Counted from the first letter of the stretch, positions 41,042 through 54,203 are shown. The stretch: 64,000 nt of DNA from Zizania palustris (GCA_019279435.1 JAAALK010000082.1:11672594-11736593); one strand, 5' to 3'. Notes: a model not told the origin generated them from the sequence alone. Translations and numbers: made by a program.

Positions 41042-43531
41042 TGGTCGTGAGTGGGAGCAAATGGTCGACCACTAGGTCTAGCAAAAGTACTAAACCAGTG
41101 TCGAGCCATCTGCTCGTAAGTAGGAAAGTAGAAGGAATAATATGAGTTGGGACCAAAATGCGTCTCAAAACGCGGTCCTCTGTTCTGCCTAAAATCACGG
41201 TCACGAGGTCCAAAACCGTATCCATAACGATCTGGAACTGTGCTGGAATGGAAACCACCCTCCGGAGCACGGTCATGAAAACCGTCTCCTTTACCACCAC
41301 CTACACGACGTGGCCTGGCCTCTAGCCTCTCTCTATGTCGAGGAACTCTCTGTCTACCACCCTGCTGGTAGAATTGCTCCTGCCCACCTTGAGCTCTCTC
41401 TGCTCGCTAAACCCGCTTCCTCCTGAAGCAAAACTCCTCAAGATGCCCGTCTCTCTGACAAAACTCATAGTGATAGGTAGGCTTCTTGGGATGTTGTTGT
41501 GGCTTAGGGTTCTTAGGCTTGGTGGTGTTGCGTGTAGCATCCTTGGTATGAGAAGGTCCAGGTAAAGAATCAAGAGAAGTGTGGAGAGTTTTAGGCTTTG
41601 GAACCCAGATCTGCTTCTTAGGTGGAGCTTTAGGTTGTTCTTGGATCACTCCATCCTTGGGCTAACTATCCTTAAAGGACTTAGTGGAGTGAGTCTTGGG
41701 ATATCTCTATTCGGGAGTCATCTTACTCCACTCCACTGCACGGCTAATAGCACTCTCAAAATCAGCATTGGTATAAGTGTAACCTACCCCAAACCCATCA
41801 TGTCTCTTGAACTGCTGGATCATCATGTCGAGTTGTGGCTCTCTAGCACTAATCCAACTCAGGATCTGATGGAGGTAAAAGTTCTCGTTCTGAACATCAG
41901 CTAGCTCCTCTCTCAAAGAAGCTAACACCTTTATCAACTTCGACAGACTTCTCAACTTTTAGCTTGATCAACTCCATTCTAATGGATAGGCAGTTCTCAC
42001 AAACAGTGGGTGGAACTGACAAGGTCTCAAGCTCTAGCTTAGTCTACTCCCACTCAGCTCTCACTCCAGCTAACTCGCTCAACTACTCATCACTCTTGGC
42101 TCTAAGCTCAGCTATACTAGCTAAATGAGATGGGCAGTCTACACAAGGTGTGACGACAGTGGCATGAGCATTTTTTAGGGCCCCTCTAAGCAGTTTCTCC
42201 CTATACTTCAACTTATGACGGTTCTGTTCTAATAAATTAACAACTTCTTGTTCATAGGATGATACCTTCTCATCGTCGTCGTCGTCGGAGTTGTCAGAGG
42301 AGTCCTTTTCTTTCTTCTCCCCATGAGCCATTGAGAAGAAGCTCTTGTGGGGTCTTCGGCTGTCATGTGAGCGTCTCTTCGGCTTGTCCCCGAAGGCCAT
42401 GAAACAGAGGCCCGCCGGATCATCCCTGTCCTTCCCCTTCCTGGTCACGATCTCTTCATCACTTGAGCTCAAAGATGAGGAGGAAGACAAGGATCTCTTG
42501 GAGTAGATTTTCTCCATCTCGGCGAAGAAAGCATTGTCTCGTTTCTTGTTCTCATGCATGTAGTCCTTCAAAGCCTTTCGAAAGAATCTCGTCTTGGGCT
42601 TGCCCTTTGTAGAGTTGTCGTACTTGTCGAAGTCATAGGAGTTGTCGCCGGTTCCCTTCATGTAATTCTTCCGCTTGGGGCAGTCGACAATCAAATGACC
42701 TGTATCACCACACTCAAAGCATACGAATTTTGTGCCGTGTCTCTTAAAAATTCTCTTATCATAGACACGTCGCACCTGGTTGTCAAACAAGCACAGATCA
42801 TGATCTCCTAGAGTATCAAGTTGTTCCTCGGAGATAGACATCAAGGAAAACGCAGTACAACTCATGGCATTAGGATCAGCGGATGGTGTCGCAAGCGCCA
42901 AAGTCTTTGATCTAGAACCAGTGAGATTTGATCTCAACTGGATATCGACCTCTGAGGCCTTAAGCTTACTAAAAAGCTCTGCGATGGTCAAGGTATCATA
43001 AGATGCACTCTCAACAATAGAAGAGACCTTGATCTCCCAGATCTTAGGGTCCAAGGTATGGAGTACCTTAAGCGCCTGCTCATGATCACGCTCAGCCTTG
43101 TTAACGCGAAGCTTGTTAATGATCGATTGAAAACGACCAAACAAAGCCTCAACCATCTCACCCGACTTCTGTGAGAAATTCTCATACTCACGCCGGTAGG
43201 TCTGATATAGCCTAGCCTTGACCTGAGTTGTCCCCTCATGGTGTGCCTAGAGGGTAGCCCAGATCTCTCGAGCAGTGGTGAGATGGCTAACGCGCTCAAA
43301 CTCACTAGGACCTAGACCAGAAAATAAAATATTCACCGCCTTACTATTATTTTGATACTGGGTAACTACATCTGCAGCAGTATCCACAGCAATAGTCGTT
43401 ATGGTGAAACTAGGATGAACACAAATCTCCCATATGTCCGAGCTCTGGCTCATAAGGTATGTTCGCATGCGAGTCTTCCAATAAGTGTAGCCAAAAGCTT
43501 CTTGGGACGGGATTTTACCAGAAGACGTCAT
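41038..43531 (-). pseudogene. gag of element D (broken)
   Basis: ATG at 43531 (MTSSGKIPSQEAFGYTYW), homologous to E's gag. The frame is broken near 43250 and 43160, and again in the coiled-coil part. Zinc knuckle CFECGDTGHLIVDC lies near 42700. An amber codon at 41707-41709 sits one codon later than the amber in E, and the frame then reads to the same TGA (41038-41040). The second knuckle (CQRDGHLEEFCF) is present. Confidence 0.85.
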
Positions 43532-43582
43532 GGTCACTACCTAGGTTTAGAATCGGTTAAGATATTAGAAAACCCTAACCTC

Positions 43583-43594
43583 GCTCTGATACCA
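43583..43594 (-). promoter_or_regulatory. Primer binding site (initiator Met tRNA) of element D
   Basis: Minus strand TGGTATCAGAGC, two bases inside the 5' LTR, the same site and spacing as in element E. Confidence 0.93.
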
Positions 43595-44958
43595 CTTGTA
43601 GGACCGAAAGTAGCGACCAGAGAGGGGTGAATGGGTGCCTAAAAATTTATCACTAAATGATATCCTAATCCCAACACCCAAATCAAACTTAGCAAGACCT
43701 AAAAATGATTGGTATCTTAATTTAAATGATATTGAAGATAACCTAAATAAAATTACTGCAGTAAATAACAACTAGATAAATCACGAGATTTTTATATTTC
43801 AGTCTAGAAATAAAAATATTAATCAAATGAATAAAACATGGATCATTCAAAAATTAATTCTGAATTACCCCTAAGATATTGCACTTGAAAAATTGAATAA
43901 AAATATTACTGCGACTAATAGATTTTTCTGTTCTTTTTATATGAGCAGATTAAACAATAAAAATATTACTGCGTCTAATAGATTTTTTTGTTCTTTTTAT
44001 ATGAGAAGATTAAACAGATATATTTAAATAAATAATACGAGATAATGAATAAGCAGATTAAAGATTAATATCTAACAGATCAATATTTAGTTGATTAACT
44101 AGCTAAAAAATAGTAGATTAAAAACTAACTTACCTACGGACCTTCTGCGTCAACGTTGTTGTTGCCTCTCGTGCGTCGCTCCCGCCTGCAACCGGCCGCC
44201 ATGAAAAACCCGCACCGCTGTGGGCCCTGCTGCTTCTGCTGCCTCGATCACCACGCACGTGGATCAAATCAAAAACCCTCTCGTGCGTCGTGCAAGAGAC
44301 CGTGACGTGATGATCCAGAAACAGCAGCCGGCCGTGGGCCCCGCCGTGGGAAAGCGCCTGCTGTGGATGAGCATGTCGGCCGGCTGACGTTAAGCCAGAT
44401 GCTGCCATGCAGTGGGCCCACGCGCTGCCGTGCACAATGAAAGCGGCAGTCGCGTGCTTTCGTCTGGCACCTGGGAGCTGCTGCCACGAGAAAAAAATTC
44501 CGGAGAGAAGGTGTGCTATTCTGATGCACGCGTCGCCGGAGGGAAGAAAAAACTCAATCGACGGAGGAACCGATCGAACTCGAAAGAATTGTAGATCCAA
44601 AAAACTAATCGGTGGACTATAGATTAATCTATTAGAAACAGTCATCTATCCCTAGGGAGGATAGGGGCCTATTTATAGGCGACTCCTAATACATGAAAAG
44701 ACTAATTTACCCCTAGGGTAAATTAAACTGACTCTAAAATAAATTCCGAAAATTACTAAAATATTCTTAGAAAAACCACCTGACTCAAATAAAAATATTC
44801 TAAACTTAGAAACTAAATATTAATATCCTAAAAACGAATTAATCTTAGGTTGTCAGTTTTGCGTCGAAACTGACAAAGCGTCAACCTTATTCGCACTAGG
44901 TACCCGGATTGGGCCGACGCGACCCCGCAGCTTCCTCAGCCCGGCAATCGCTTGCCGC

Positions 44959-46651
44959 TGAGGAGCCATGCTGAATAGCGTGGGCCTCATGACTCCAGAT
45001 GTGATGAGTCATTGTCAACGATAGTCAAAGAGGACAGATGAAGAGAGGAGATCTGCTGTTTCATGGGCCGCGTGTGACTCAGGTACACGGGTAGCGAGTG
45101 ACTGTCGAGCTGAGAGAGCTGCGAAGTCTGGCTGGCTCAATCCGGGTACATGGGCCAGAAGCAGCAGAAGACCCACTGGGCTGTTGACCAGGATTGACTC
45201 AGGTACACGGGCGGTGAGTGATTGCCGGGCTGAGAGAGGTGCGGAATCGGGCCGGCCTAATCCGGGTACCTGGTGCAAAGTCGGTGGAGGCTTTGTCAGT
45301 TTCGGCACAAAACTGACAACCGTTGATCTTGTATCAGACTGTCCAGAAGAGAAGCCGTAGTCGCTACGAAAGCTTAGCTTCCGAATAAGTCATCTGTATC
45401 TCTAGGCCCACAGTTAGTCAATCGTGTCTGTAAAAATTCCTTAGGGCAGTTGAGTCTTTTCCTTTATTTTAGCGTCTGTAAAAACCCTAAGGGGCTGGTG
45501 GAATATTCTAGGCCATTGGGCAGCCTATAAATAGGGCCCCAATCCCTAGGGTTGGACTACCCTTCCAGAATTCACTTTTAAATCTATTGGGTCACTTTTG
45601 CTTCCTGAAGTTTCCCTCTCCTGTGTGTGCGCCGCCAAGCTGCTTGCTGATGTTCATCCTGTTTGTTCCCTGTTTTGGATGATTCTATTCCTTCTGCTTC
45701 ATGTGTAGCATCTCATTATTAGCTCTGCTGTTTCATTTTGTTGCTCACAACAAATTTATTTCTGAGTTTTGGTGCTTCTGTTGCCTCTGTTCTTCAAGCA
45801 AGTAGTACTAGTTCTTGCTGTTGCAAGTAGTACTACTTCTCTGTAGTAACAGTACACTGGTACTATAGCTTGCTTTTTACTGCGTAGCTTTTGATCGAGT
45901 TGATAGAGCCAAAGTCCCTTTTCTTGTGTGAAGTCCAACTCTGTGAAGCAGGCTTCGAATCTGCAGACTTCGAATCTGCGGACTTCGAATCAGCAGACTT
46001 CGAATCAGCAGACATCGAATCTGCAGACTTCGAATCTGCAGACTTCGAATCTGCAGGCTTCGAATTAGTAGACTTCGAATCTGCAGGCTTCGAATCAGCA
46101 GACTTCGAATCTGCAGGCTTCGAATCTGCAGACTTCCAATCAGCAGACTTCGAATCAGCAGACTTCGAATCTGCAGGCTTCGAATTTGCATACTTCGAAT
46201 CTGCTTACTTTGAATCTACATACTTCGAATTTGCAGGCTTCGAACCTGCAGACTTTGAATCTGCATACTTTGAATCTGCATACTTCGAATCTGCAGGCTT
46301 CGAATCTGCAGGCTTCGAATCTACAGGCTTCGAATCTGCATACTTTGAAGTTGCATACTTCGAATCTGCAGGCTTCGAATCTGCATACTTCGAATCTGCA
46401 GGCTTCGAATCTGCAGGCTTTGAATCTGCATACTTCGAATCTGCATACTCCGAATCTGCAGGCTTCGAATTAGCAGACTTCGAATCTGTAGGCTTAGAAT
46501 CCGCAGGTTTCGAATCCACAGACTTTGAAGCAGGCTTCGACACTATAGGCATCTTTTGAGGTGCATTGGGTTTTGGGAGCAGGCCATTGATTCGAAAGAA
46601 TTTTTTTAGGCGCCCATTCACCCCCCTCTGGTCGCTACTTTCGGTCCTACA
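44959..46651 (+). mobile_element. Solo LTR F (1693 bp) of the element E family
   Basis: Starts TGAGGAGCCATGCTGAATAG like E's LTR and ends TCGGTCCTACA, with a perfect duplication GCCGC on both sides (44954-44958 and 46652-46656). TATA box at 45526-45534. No internal region remains, so it formed by recombination between LTRs. In place of E's irregular TTCGAA cluster it carries a regular 15-bp array. Confidence 0.93.
45953..46540 (+). repeat. 15-bp tandem array, about 39 units
   Basis: Unit CTTCGAATCTGCAGA with variants (AGCAGA, TGCATA, TGCAGG). The phase is exact: every 60 bases hold four units from 45953 to about 46500. Each unit has the TTCGAA palindrome seen at irregular spacing in E's LTR. 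Because 15 is a multiple of three, the array is open in several frames and mimics a FESAD-type repeat protein. I do not regard that as a gene. Confidence 0.95.
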
Positions 46652-46900
46652 GCCGCCTGTGTACCAGAGTCAAACCCAGTCAATAGACCGGTGGATCATC
46701 TGTTGCTCTTAGCCATGTACCCAGATTGGGCCAACCCGACTCCGCAGCTCCTCTGCCCGGCTATCGCTCGCTACCCGTGTACCTGAGTCACATGCGCCTC
46801 AGACTCGGCAGGTCTTTATTTCTCTTCTTCTTTGACTTCCGTTGACAATCACTCATCACATCTAGAGTATCAAACCCATGTACTTCAACATGGTTTCTCA

Positions 46901-47842
46901 GCAACTGAAATTGATGGAGGAGGCCAAGTAACTGCTCGGATAGAAGAATTCTCTAATGACGGAGGCAGCTAGGCTTTCATCTCTGAGAGACGAGCTGACT
47001 TCGTCAAAGAACCTTTTGTCTAAAGAGAAGATAAAGTGCGAGAAGGTGGCTTCGGACACCATGGATGCCCTTTGGGTTGTCCTAGAGTACTTTGGCACTT
47101 CTTGCTCTTCTTCTTTGACTAGTGACATCTCTTTACTATGGAGGTTGAAGATGATCAAAGTAGCAGCGAAGACTATGAAGACAGCGGGTACTCGGTACGG
47201 AGAGATCTCCAGCCAAGTAGCTGATCTCAGAGTACTTCGTAACTACGAAGATCTTGGGTTATCCATTGCTCCAGAGCCTGAAGCAACCCCCGTCAATTTT
47301 GGTGACGATCGACTCCTGACTCTTTCTGCTGATGTAGTCGTGGCCGGGAGGCCTTTCAACCATCCTGGAGAGCTGAAGGCCGATCGGTAATCAAGACATG
47401 GATTGATGAAGGACTTCGTCAGAAACAAGCGCGGTTGCACCCTTCAAGCAGCAAGCCTCCTTCGGACCCGAAGGTTTATCTCTCCTTAGGACCCCAATTA
47501 TGTAAAAACTTATGACTTTATTCTTTTATGAATGAAAATACTTATTTGGAAATGTTTTTAGGCTTTTCAACCTTTTTGGATGATCTCGAAGTGTTAGAGA
47601 TTAACGAAAAACTTCGCCTGCAATGGGCCACCTTCAAAGCTCTAAGACCTCACAAGCGTCCTCGATTTTCAATTCCTCGGGGAGGCTCTGGGAAGTTATA
47701 CCCGATATATGTAAAGAAAGTATTAGCTTATATTAAAAAGGAGGAAAAGGAAATTAGTTTAGAAACTTCTTCTTCTGAGGACATAGAATGGTCCGAAGAA
47801 GAAAATGTTGATAAGGAACAAGTAGAAAAGAGCTCTGAATGA
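46901..47842 (+). pseudogene. Antisense gene of element C, 3' part
   Basis: Resumes the coiled-coil gene after element D. It then reads MTEAARLSSLRDELTSSKN, TMDALWVVLEYFGTSC and LKMIKVAAKTMKTAGTRYGE, matching B's TLDALQ and LKRIQVAALLMMNFGVRYRE blocks. A TAA at 47387-47389 and a frameshift follow. A donor (GACCCGAAG|GTTTATC near 47473) and acceptor (TTTTTAG near 47562) flank an intron at the same position as B's intron 3. The last exon (LRPHKRPRFSIPRG, YIKKEEKE) ends at 47842. It lacks the nonsense codon that B has after DALQ. Confidence 0.8.
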
Positions 47843-48841
47843 CTTCGAAGCTGGGAAAGAAGACCCGAACGACTTCAGACCTGGCCTGAACTTCAGCAAG
47901 AACAAAAAGACTTTCGAGCTTCAAAAGAAGGGAAGAGGGTTAAGTGCAAAGTTCTAAAAACTCTAGGCTCCGGGACAAGTCGCCTTTGAAGTCGTGCTAA
48001 TTTTGATAGCAGTTCTAGGGATCGAAGAGGTCTTCGTTTCCTTCTTGGTATAGACACATATTTTTCTCGATGTAATGTAATCTGTTTAAATAATGTAAAC
48101 TAGAAAGTTTCAAAATTGTCTCACTACTTCCCAGCCCCTTTTTGGGTGTAAGCACCTCCGAAATTTGATCGAAGGTAGTTACGCACAACGAAGATAACGT
48201 TAGTTAGGAGTACAATTTTGGAGGCTCGGAGCCCCTTATCATATTAAAGATTAAGGACTAGGTCCCAAAATGGTCAGTAAAGACCTCGAAAATATCTTCG
48301 ACTCTACTAATTTGGAGTCTGAAAACTGGTAACTTAGTACCCTTTTTCCGAATATGGTCACTTCGGACTCCTTTTTGGACACATTAAAATCCGATTACAA
48401 TGGTCACTTTGGACTCTTTTTACAGACATTCTCAATCTATCATCTCAGAGTATGTTTTGTTTGGTCTCCGTCGACTCTTTTCGATGCTATCAAACTGGTG
48501 ATTTGGAATTAGTTTTTGTGCTCTCCTTGGACTCTTTTTACGGATGCTTTCAAGCCGGAGCTAGGAATCCGTATCATTTGGTCTCTTTGGACTCTTCTTA
48601 CGGATGCTTTCAAGCCGGTGGCTTGGAATCCATTTTTTGCGACATTCCCGCCTCGATGGAAGCTTCGAACCAATGGTTCGAAGTTCGTAAAATTGGTTCA
48701 AATGAATGACACTTTCCTTCGCAATCAACTCCATTCTTCTAATGCGTCCACTAGAAGAAGGGAATGTTTGAGAAGTAGGCATTATCTGAACCATGAGCTT
48801 TATTTATTCAGAAAGTGTGTACAAATGATTACAAGGAGCCC
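47843..48841. other. Non-coding 3' region of element C with short tandem repeats
   Basis: About 1 kb between the antisense gene and the end of pol, with no gene. The segment 48473-48650 holds about three units of roughly 60 bp beginning GACTCTTTTTACGGATGCTTT (starts at 48473, 48530 and 48590). Looser relatives lie near 48371 and 48410. This corresponds in position to B's 116-bp array but has a different sequence and period. Confidence 0.7.
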
Positions 48842-51800
48842 CTATGCAAAATATCGCTTAAGGTGCTCCGCATGCCAGGCATTCTTTAACTCTTCACCTT
48901 CTAAATTGGCTAGCTTGAAAGAACCACGGCGTCCTAAACAAAGGATGATATATGGACCTTCCCATTTATTTCCTAAGTTCCCTCGTGCTATAATGCTTCG
49001 TAAAACTAAATGACCTGGTTTAAGTTCATTAAGTTTAATCTTTGGGTCAACAAAGCCTTTGTCTGATGTTGATACTTCGTCAGATTTGCAACAGCTCGAA
49101 GCCTTGTTTCTTCCGTTAGATCCAGTGAAGCTTGTCTTTCATCTTCTTTTTCAGGTTCGATGGTGCGAAGAGATCCTCCTTTAAGCTCCGTCGACATCAT
49201 GGCTTCATCTCCGAATAATAATATGAAAGGAGTAAAACATGTGGACCTTGCTTGAGTGGTCCGAATGGACCATAGAATCTTCGGGAGCTCTTCGGCCCAT
49301 AGCCCCTTTGACAATCCTACTATCCTTCGATTCAGGCCTGATAAAATGTTACTGTTAGGTCGCTCGACGGCTCCATTAGATTGAGGATGATGAACAGCTG
49401 CAAAACACATTCTTATGCCAACACCTTCGTAGAGCTCTCTGAAGGGTTCGACATCAAATTGGGTGCCTTTGTCGATTGTCAGCTGTCGAGGCACTCCGAA
49501 CCTACACATAATATTCTTCCAGAAGAATTTTTATACATTTTTCAAAGTGATAGCTGTGAGGGGTTCTTCTTTGACCCACATGGAAAAATATTCAATTGCT
49601 ACCACCGCAAATTTTAAACTTCCTTTTTCCATTGGAAAAGGGCCAATGAGATCCATGCCCCATCTGGCCATGGGCCAAACTAGACTAATAACATGAAGAG
49701 GTGTTGGTGGACGATGACTTCGTCTTCCCATCCATTGACAACCTTGGCAAGTGCGGACCTAGGCCTCCGCATCAGCTACTATTGTAGGCCAATAAAGCCC
49801 CTGGCGAAGTGTTTTTCCTACCAAAGCTCGAGGGGAAAGATGGCTACCACAAAGGCCTTCATGAATTTCTCGGAGTATGTCTTGGCCTTCTGCTTGAGAA
49901 ATACATCGGACTAGGGGGGAACATACTACGGCCTTGTAAAGAATACCGTTGATAATGTGGTAATTGCAGACTCTCAATTGCAATCTTAAAAGCTTCGGGC
50001 CTTCGGGTAAATTTGCTTCGCCTTTCAGTAATTCCATGATCGAACTCTGCTAGTGGGTGTCCGGAATGCAAAGAACCTCTGTAGGATGGAGATGGAGTAC
50101 CGAAGGCGAAGTAATCACTTCATAAAAAGCCCCTTCCGGAATATCTATGGCTCCAGCTGCAGGTTTTGCTAGGATATCAGCTTGAGCATTGTCAGCTCTT
50201 GGTATACTTCGGACAGAAATCCTTTTAAATGCTGCTTCGATCTTACAGATCTCTTCTAGATATTTTGCATGTTGCGGATGCCTGACTTGAAAACTTTTAT
50301 CAGCGTGCCCTGCTACAATTTGAGAATCTGTTTTTATAACAACTCTTGTAGCACCAAGAGCACGCGCCTTTCGAAGTCCTAGCAAAATTCCCTTGTACTG
50401 CGCAATATTATTGGTGCACTTAAAATCGAGCCTTGTGGAGTATATTTCTCTTTGTCCTGAAGGTGAAATTTTCACTGCTCCAACACCTACTCTAGATGCT
50501 TGAAAAGCTATATCGGAGTATATGGTCCAAATTCCTTCGCTTGATTTTTCCATAGCCCAGACTGCAGACGGAGTCCATTCTTCTACAAAATCTGCCACCA
50601 CTTGTGACTTGATTGATGTTCTTGCTACAAAGGATATGCCGGAGGGTGCTAGCTCGACGGCCCATTTTCCAATCCTCCCTGCAGAATCTTTGCTTCGAAG
50701 CATATCTCCCAAAGGATAAGAAGTTGGTACAATTACATTATGCGCTAAGAAATAATGTCACGGTTTCCTTGAAGCCATCACCTGAGCATAAGTGAATTTT
50801 TCAAGCTCGGAGTATCTTGTTTTTGCTCCGGATAAAGCTTTGGATACAAAATATACTGGATTTTGTACCAACTTCCCATTGAAATCTATTTCTCTAACAA
50901 GGACTGCACTGACAGCGGAGCCAGTAGCTGTAAGGTAAAGAAGAAGGGTTTCATCTGCCATGGGCACATTGAGTGTTGCGAGGTTACTGAGATAATCTTT
51001 AATATCATCAAAACTCTTTTGTCACTCCGGTGTCCTTGCAAAATCTTCGGACCCTTTCAATGCTTTCAATATGGGAAGGCTTCCTTCTACGGACCTTGCT
51101 AGAAATCTGCTGAGTGCTGCAAGGCGTCAAGTAAGCTTCTGAACCTGTTTTAAATTCTCTGGCAGAGCCATTCATTGCAGTGCAGTTATTCGAGTTGGGC
51201 TAGCTTTGAATCCCTTGCTCGAAACTAAATAACCTAATAGTTTTCCAGCTTGAGCCCCGAAGATACATTTTTCGGGGTTGAGGCGGACTCCACATGCTCG
51301 GAGGCTCTCAAATGTTTCTACTAAGTCTAGACTATGTTGGTTCTTTAAAGCACTCTTTATTACAATGTCATCCATATAGGCTTCGACATTACGGACTATT
51401 TGGTGACCTAGAGCCTTAGCAATTAATCTTGAAAAAGTTGCCCTGGCATTTCTCAAGCCGAAGGACATTCTTACGTAGCAGAAGACCCCCGAAGGAGTTA
51501 CGAAGCTTGTTTTGATTTCATCTTCGCGCTTTAACCATATTTGATGATATCCAGAATACGTGTCGAGGAAACTTAATAGCTACGAACCAGCAGTGGAGTC
51601 AACTAATTGATCTATACAAGGCATGGGGTAGGGTCACGTGGGCATGCTTTATTCAAGGATGTAAAATCAATACACATGCACCATTTTCCGAAGGCCTTCT
51701 TTTTGACGAAGACTGGTTTGGCTAACCACTTTGTATGAGCTACTTCTTTGATAATCCCAGCCTTTAACAATTTTTCAACTTGTGTCTTAGCAAGGCTTGC

Positions 51801-54203
51801 CCTCTCTACTGATAATTTTCAGAGCCCCTGCCGAATAGGCCGAACCCTTGGGTTCACAAGAAAACCGTGGTCAATAATATTTCGGTTAACTCCCAGAATG
51901 TCTTCATCGGACCAAGAAAAGATATCTAAATTCTCTCTAACTACTTCTTTCAGTGAAGTAGTGATTTCCGAAGGCAATTATTTGCCAAACTGAAAGGGAT
52001 ATTCTTTACCGTCCTTTAAAATAATCTTCGTTATAATTTCTCCTTCGGAACTTGGCCTTGGAAAATATATCTTCGAAGACTCACTTGATGCAGGGATATC
52101 CTCCGAATGGTCTTGCACATTATTCACTTGTCTTGGATCAAGAGGTGGGCCATGACCGTATTCTGCCCTTCGTGTTGTGGCTTGATCACCGAAGACAGTA
52201 AGCACTCTTGCTTGCGTGGGCATCTTCATGCATAAATAATTATGGTGCGCCACATCTCCGAATTGATTTAACATGCCCCTTCCAAAGATGACATTATAAG
52301 CATAAGGGGCATTGACAACATCAAAAATTACTTCCTCCGTCCTTGCCAAGAGCCCCTCTCCGAAGGCAACCTCAAGACCTATCTGGCCAAGGGCATCAAG
52401 AGGAGGTCCTGCAAAGAAATGAAGGGGACGAGCTGTGGGGAGGATATGCTTCCGGGAGATACAAAGTTGGTCGAAGGCCTGAACAAAGATAATATCTGCA
52501 GAACTTCCTCCGTTGACCAATACTCTCTGAACTTCTGTCCCTACAATATTAGTAGTGATGACAAGGGGATCCACATGGGGGAATTTAATACATGTAGCAT
52601 CACCTACAGAAAAATATATTGGCACATGGGACAACTCAGGCATTTCAGCTACTGACGAAGAGGTCCCGATATGGCCTACTTCGTGAACATACTCCCTCCG
52701 CTGTCTTTTTGACATGCTGCTTAGGGTTCCTCTTCGGAGATAGGAAGAACCACTCTTTTGCCTTGGTCTTGAGCATCCTCTTTCTTCGGAGGTGGCATAA
52801 CAGGCTCTACACGTACGACAGCCTGCACAGGCTTCTGACATGCCTCGGGGGGTGCTCGGTCAGTAGTGCCTCGACCAGAGCTCTTTTCGACGTACTCGCT
52901 TCTTAAATCTAGTATAGACTTGCATGTATCGGTATCATGGTTTCGGTTTTTGCCATGAACATAGTAGAAGAAGGCATGGCCCTTGCTAGTTGGCTTCCTT
53001 GGTGGCCTCCAGCTGCTGACCTTGTTTCCCGAAGCTTGTGGATTGTTGGGGGGAATTTTTGCGGAGAAGGAGCAATGTTCAGGACTTCGGAACAAGGATG
53101 CTTCTGCCCTCGACGCCTATCATGCTAATTGTTGAAGTTGGCCCCTTGCGAAGGTGTTGAAGTTTTCACTTCGAGCTTAACTTCTTGGACAATTAGTGAA
53201 GACGAGGCTATTCTTCGGATCCATCCTTCCTCCGACCTAGCATACTCCTCAAAATAAGCCATTAATTGTGCTACAAGGGATATATGCTTCCGGTGAAGCT
53301 TGTCGAGGAGGTCTCCATGGGTAACTCCTTCTCGGGCTACATCAACCATGGATGATGCAGACATACCTCTTATCTACGAATTCATATGAGTGAAGTGCTT
53401 AAATAACATCCTCAAAGTTTCTCTAGGTTGCTGCTTCACCTGAAAGAGACTTCCAGTAGACATAGGGGGCACAAAAGCACCCTGGAAGTTGCTAATGAAT
53501 TTTTTCTTGGTTGCTCCCAGGATTTAATTGATCCTGGACTCAAAGACTAGAACCAATGCAAAGCAACTCCTTCAAGCACAAGGGGGAAGCACTTTGACAT
53601 TGTATCTAGAACCCCTCCACTGGCTTCAATCTCTAAAGCATATGAACAAGAGAACTCCCCTGGATCTTCTTCCCCGGAGTACTTATAGAGCTTCAAAGTT
53701 TTGAACTTGGGGTCGTTGCGCACCTTTTGTAAATCGGGGTGCAATGGAGATTCGCTATCAAAAGAAGCATTCTCGGGGGCTTCGGGATAGAAAGAAGGGT
53801 CATCATCTTGAGACACCTCCGAGATGATAGGGATTGCTTGGGGACGAAGTCTATCTGCAGCTTCCTGCCTCCACCTTGTCACTTCGGCTTGAAGACTGGT
53901 CATCTGGGTTGCCACATTGTCACGGTGATCTTCATTTCTTTCGGAAGGAGCTTCCGGGTCATGATAATTGAACAAGTTAGTTCGAAGTACAGTCAGAGCT
54001 ATAGGAGAAGCTCCATTAGTTTGAAGCATAGACGGAGTCCCTGAATGGGCTTCGTATGTTTGAGGAAGAGTATTCATTTTGGGGATCTGAGGTGGGGGAA
54101 CTACAGAAGGTCCTTTGACCTCAACCGTATTCGAAGATCTCACTCCAGAGGTTCGAGGGGACCTCCGAAGGGGACTACCACCTGAGCTCCGTTTAGGAGG
54201 CAT
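48842..54203 (-). pseudogene. gag-pol of element C (broken)
   Basis: Starts MPPKRSSGGSPLRR at 54203 and ends WHAEHLKRYFA at 48842-48844, collinear with the A and B polyprotein. Gag is broken near 53547, 53365 and 53110. In the protease the active-site Asp is replaced by Asn (VNGGSSADI; codon 52512-52514). RT keeps YMDD near 51370. The archaeal-type RNase H reads YSDIAFQASRVG where A has YSDGAFQASGAG. Integrase pieces follow at 50037-49006. Many stops and frameshifts separate these blocks, so C is long dead. Confidence 0.9.

Larger units (their letters stand above)
35142..46900 (-). mobile_element. Element D: decayed Sirevirus-like copia element
   Basis: Complete in outline on the minus strand: 5' LTR (46900-43597, itself split by solo LTR F), primer site, broken gag and pol, repeated polypurine tracts and 3' LTR (36829-35142). 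Termini are TGAGAAACC...CCTACA. The flanks are GCAAT (35137-35141) and GCAAC (46901-46905), an almost perfect duplication with one mismatch. It lies in the antisense gene of element C, whose homology to B resumes across it. Its coding region is 65-75% decayed by eye relative to E, with deletions and stops. Confidence 0.9.
43597..46900 (-). repeat. 5' LTR of element D, split by solo LTR F
   Basis: LTR sequence at 43597-44958 and 46657-46900 (about 1.6 kb without F) matches the 3' LTR at 35142-36829. The break falls in the motif CGCTTGCCGC|CTGTGTACC, which in the 3' LTR reads CGCTCGCTGCCTATGTACC without interruption. Confidence 0.88.

Noticed and set aside
45891..46621. Plus- and minus-strand repeat proteins of the FESADFESAG or KPADSKPADS type
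   Set aside because: Direct consequence of the 15-bp array inside solo LTR F; it is open in several frames and on both strands.
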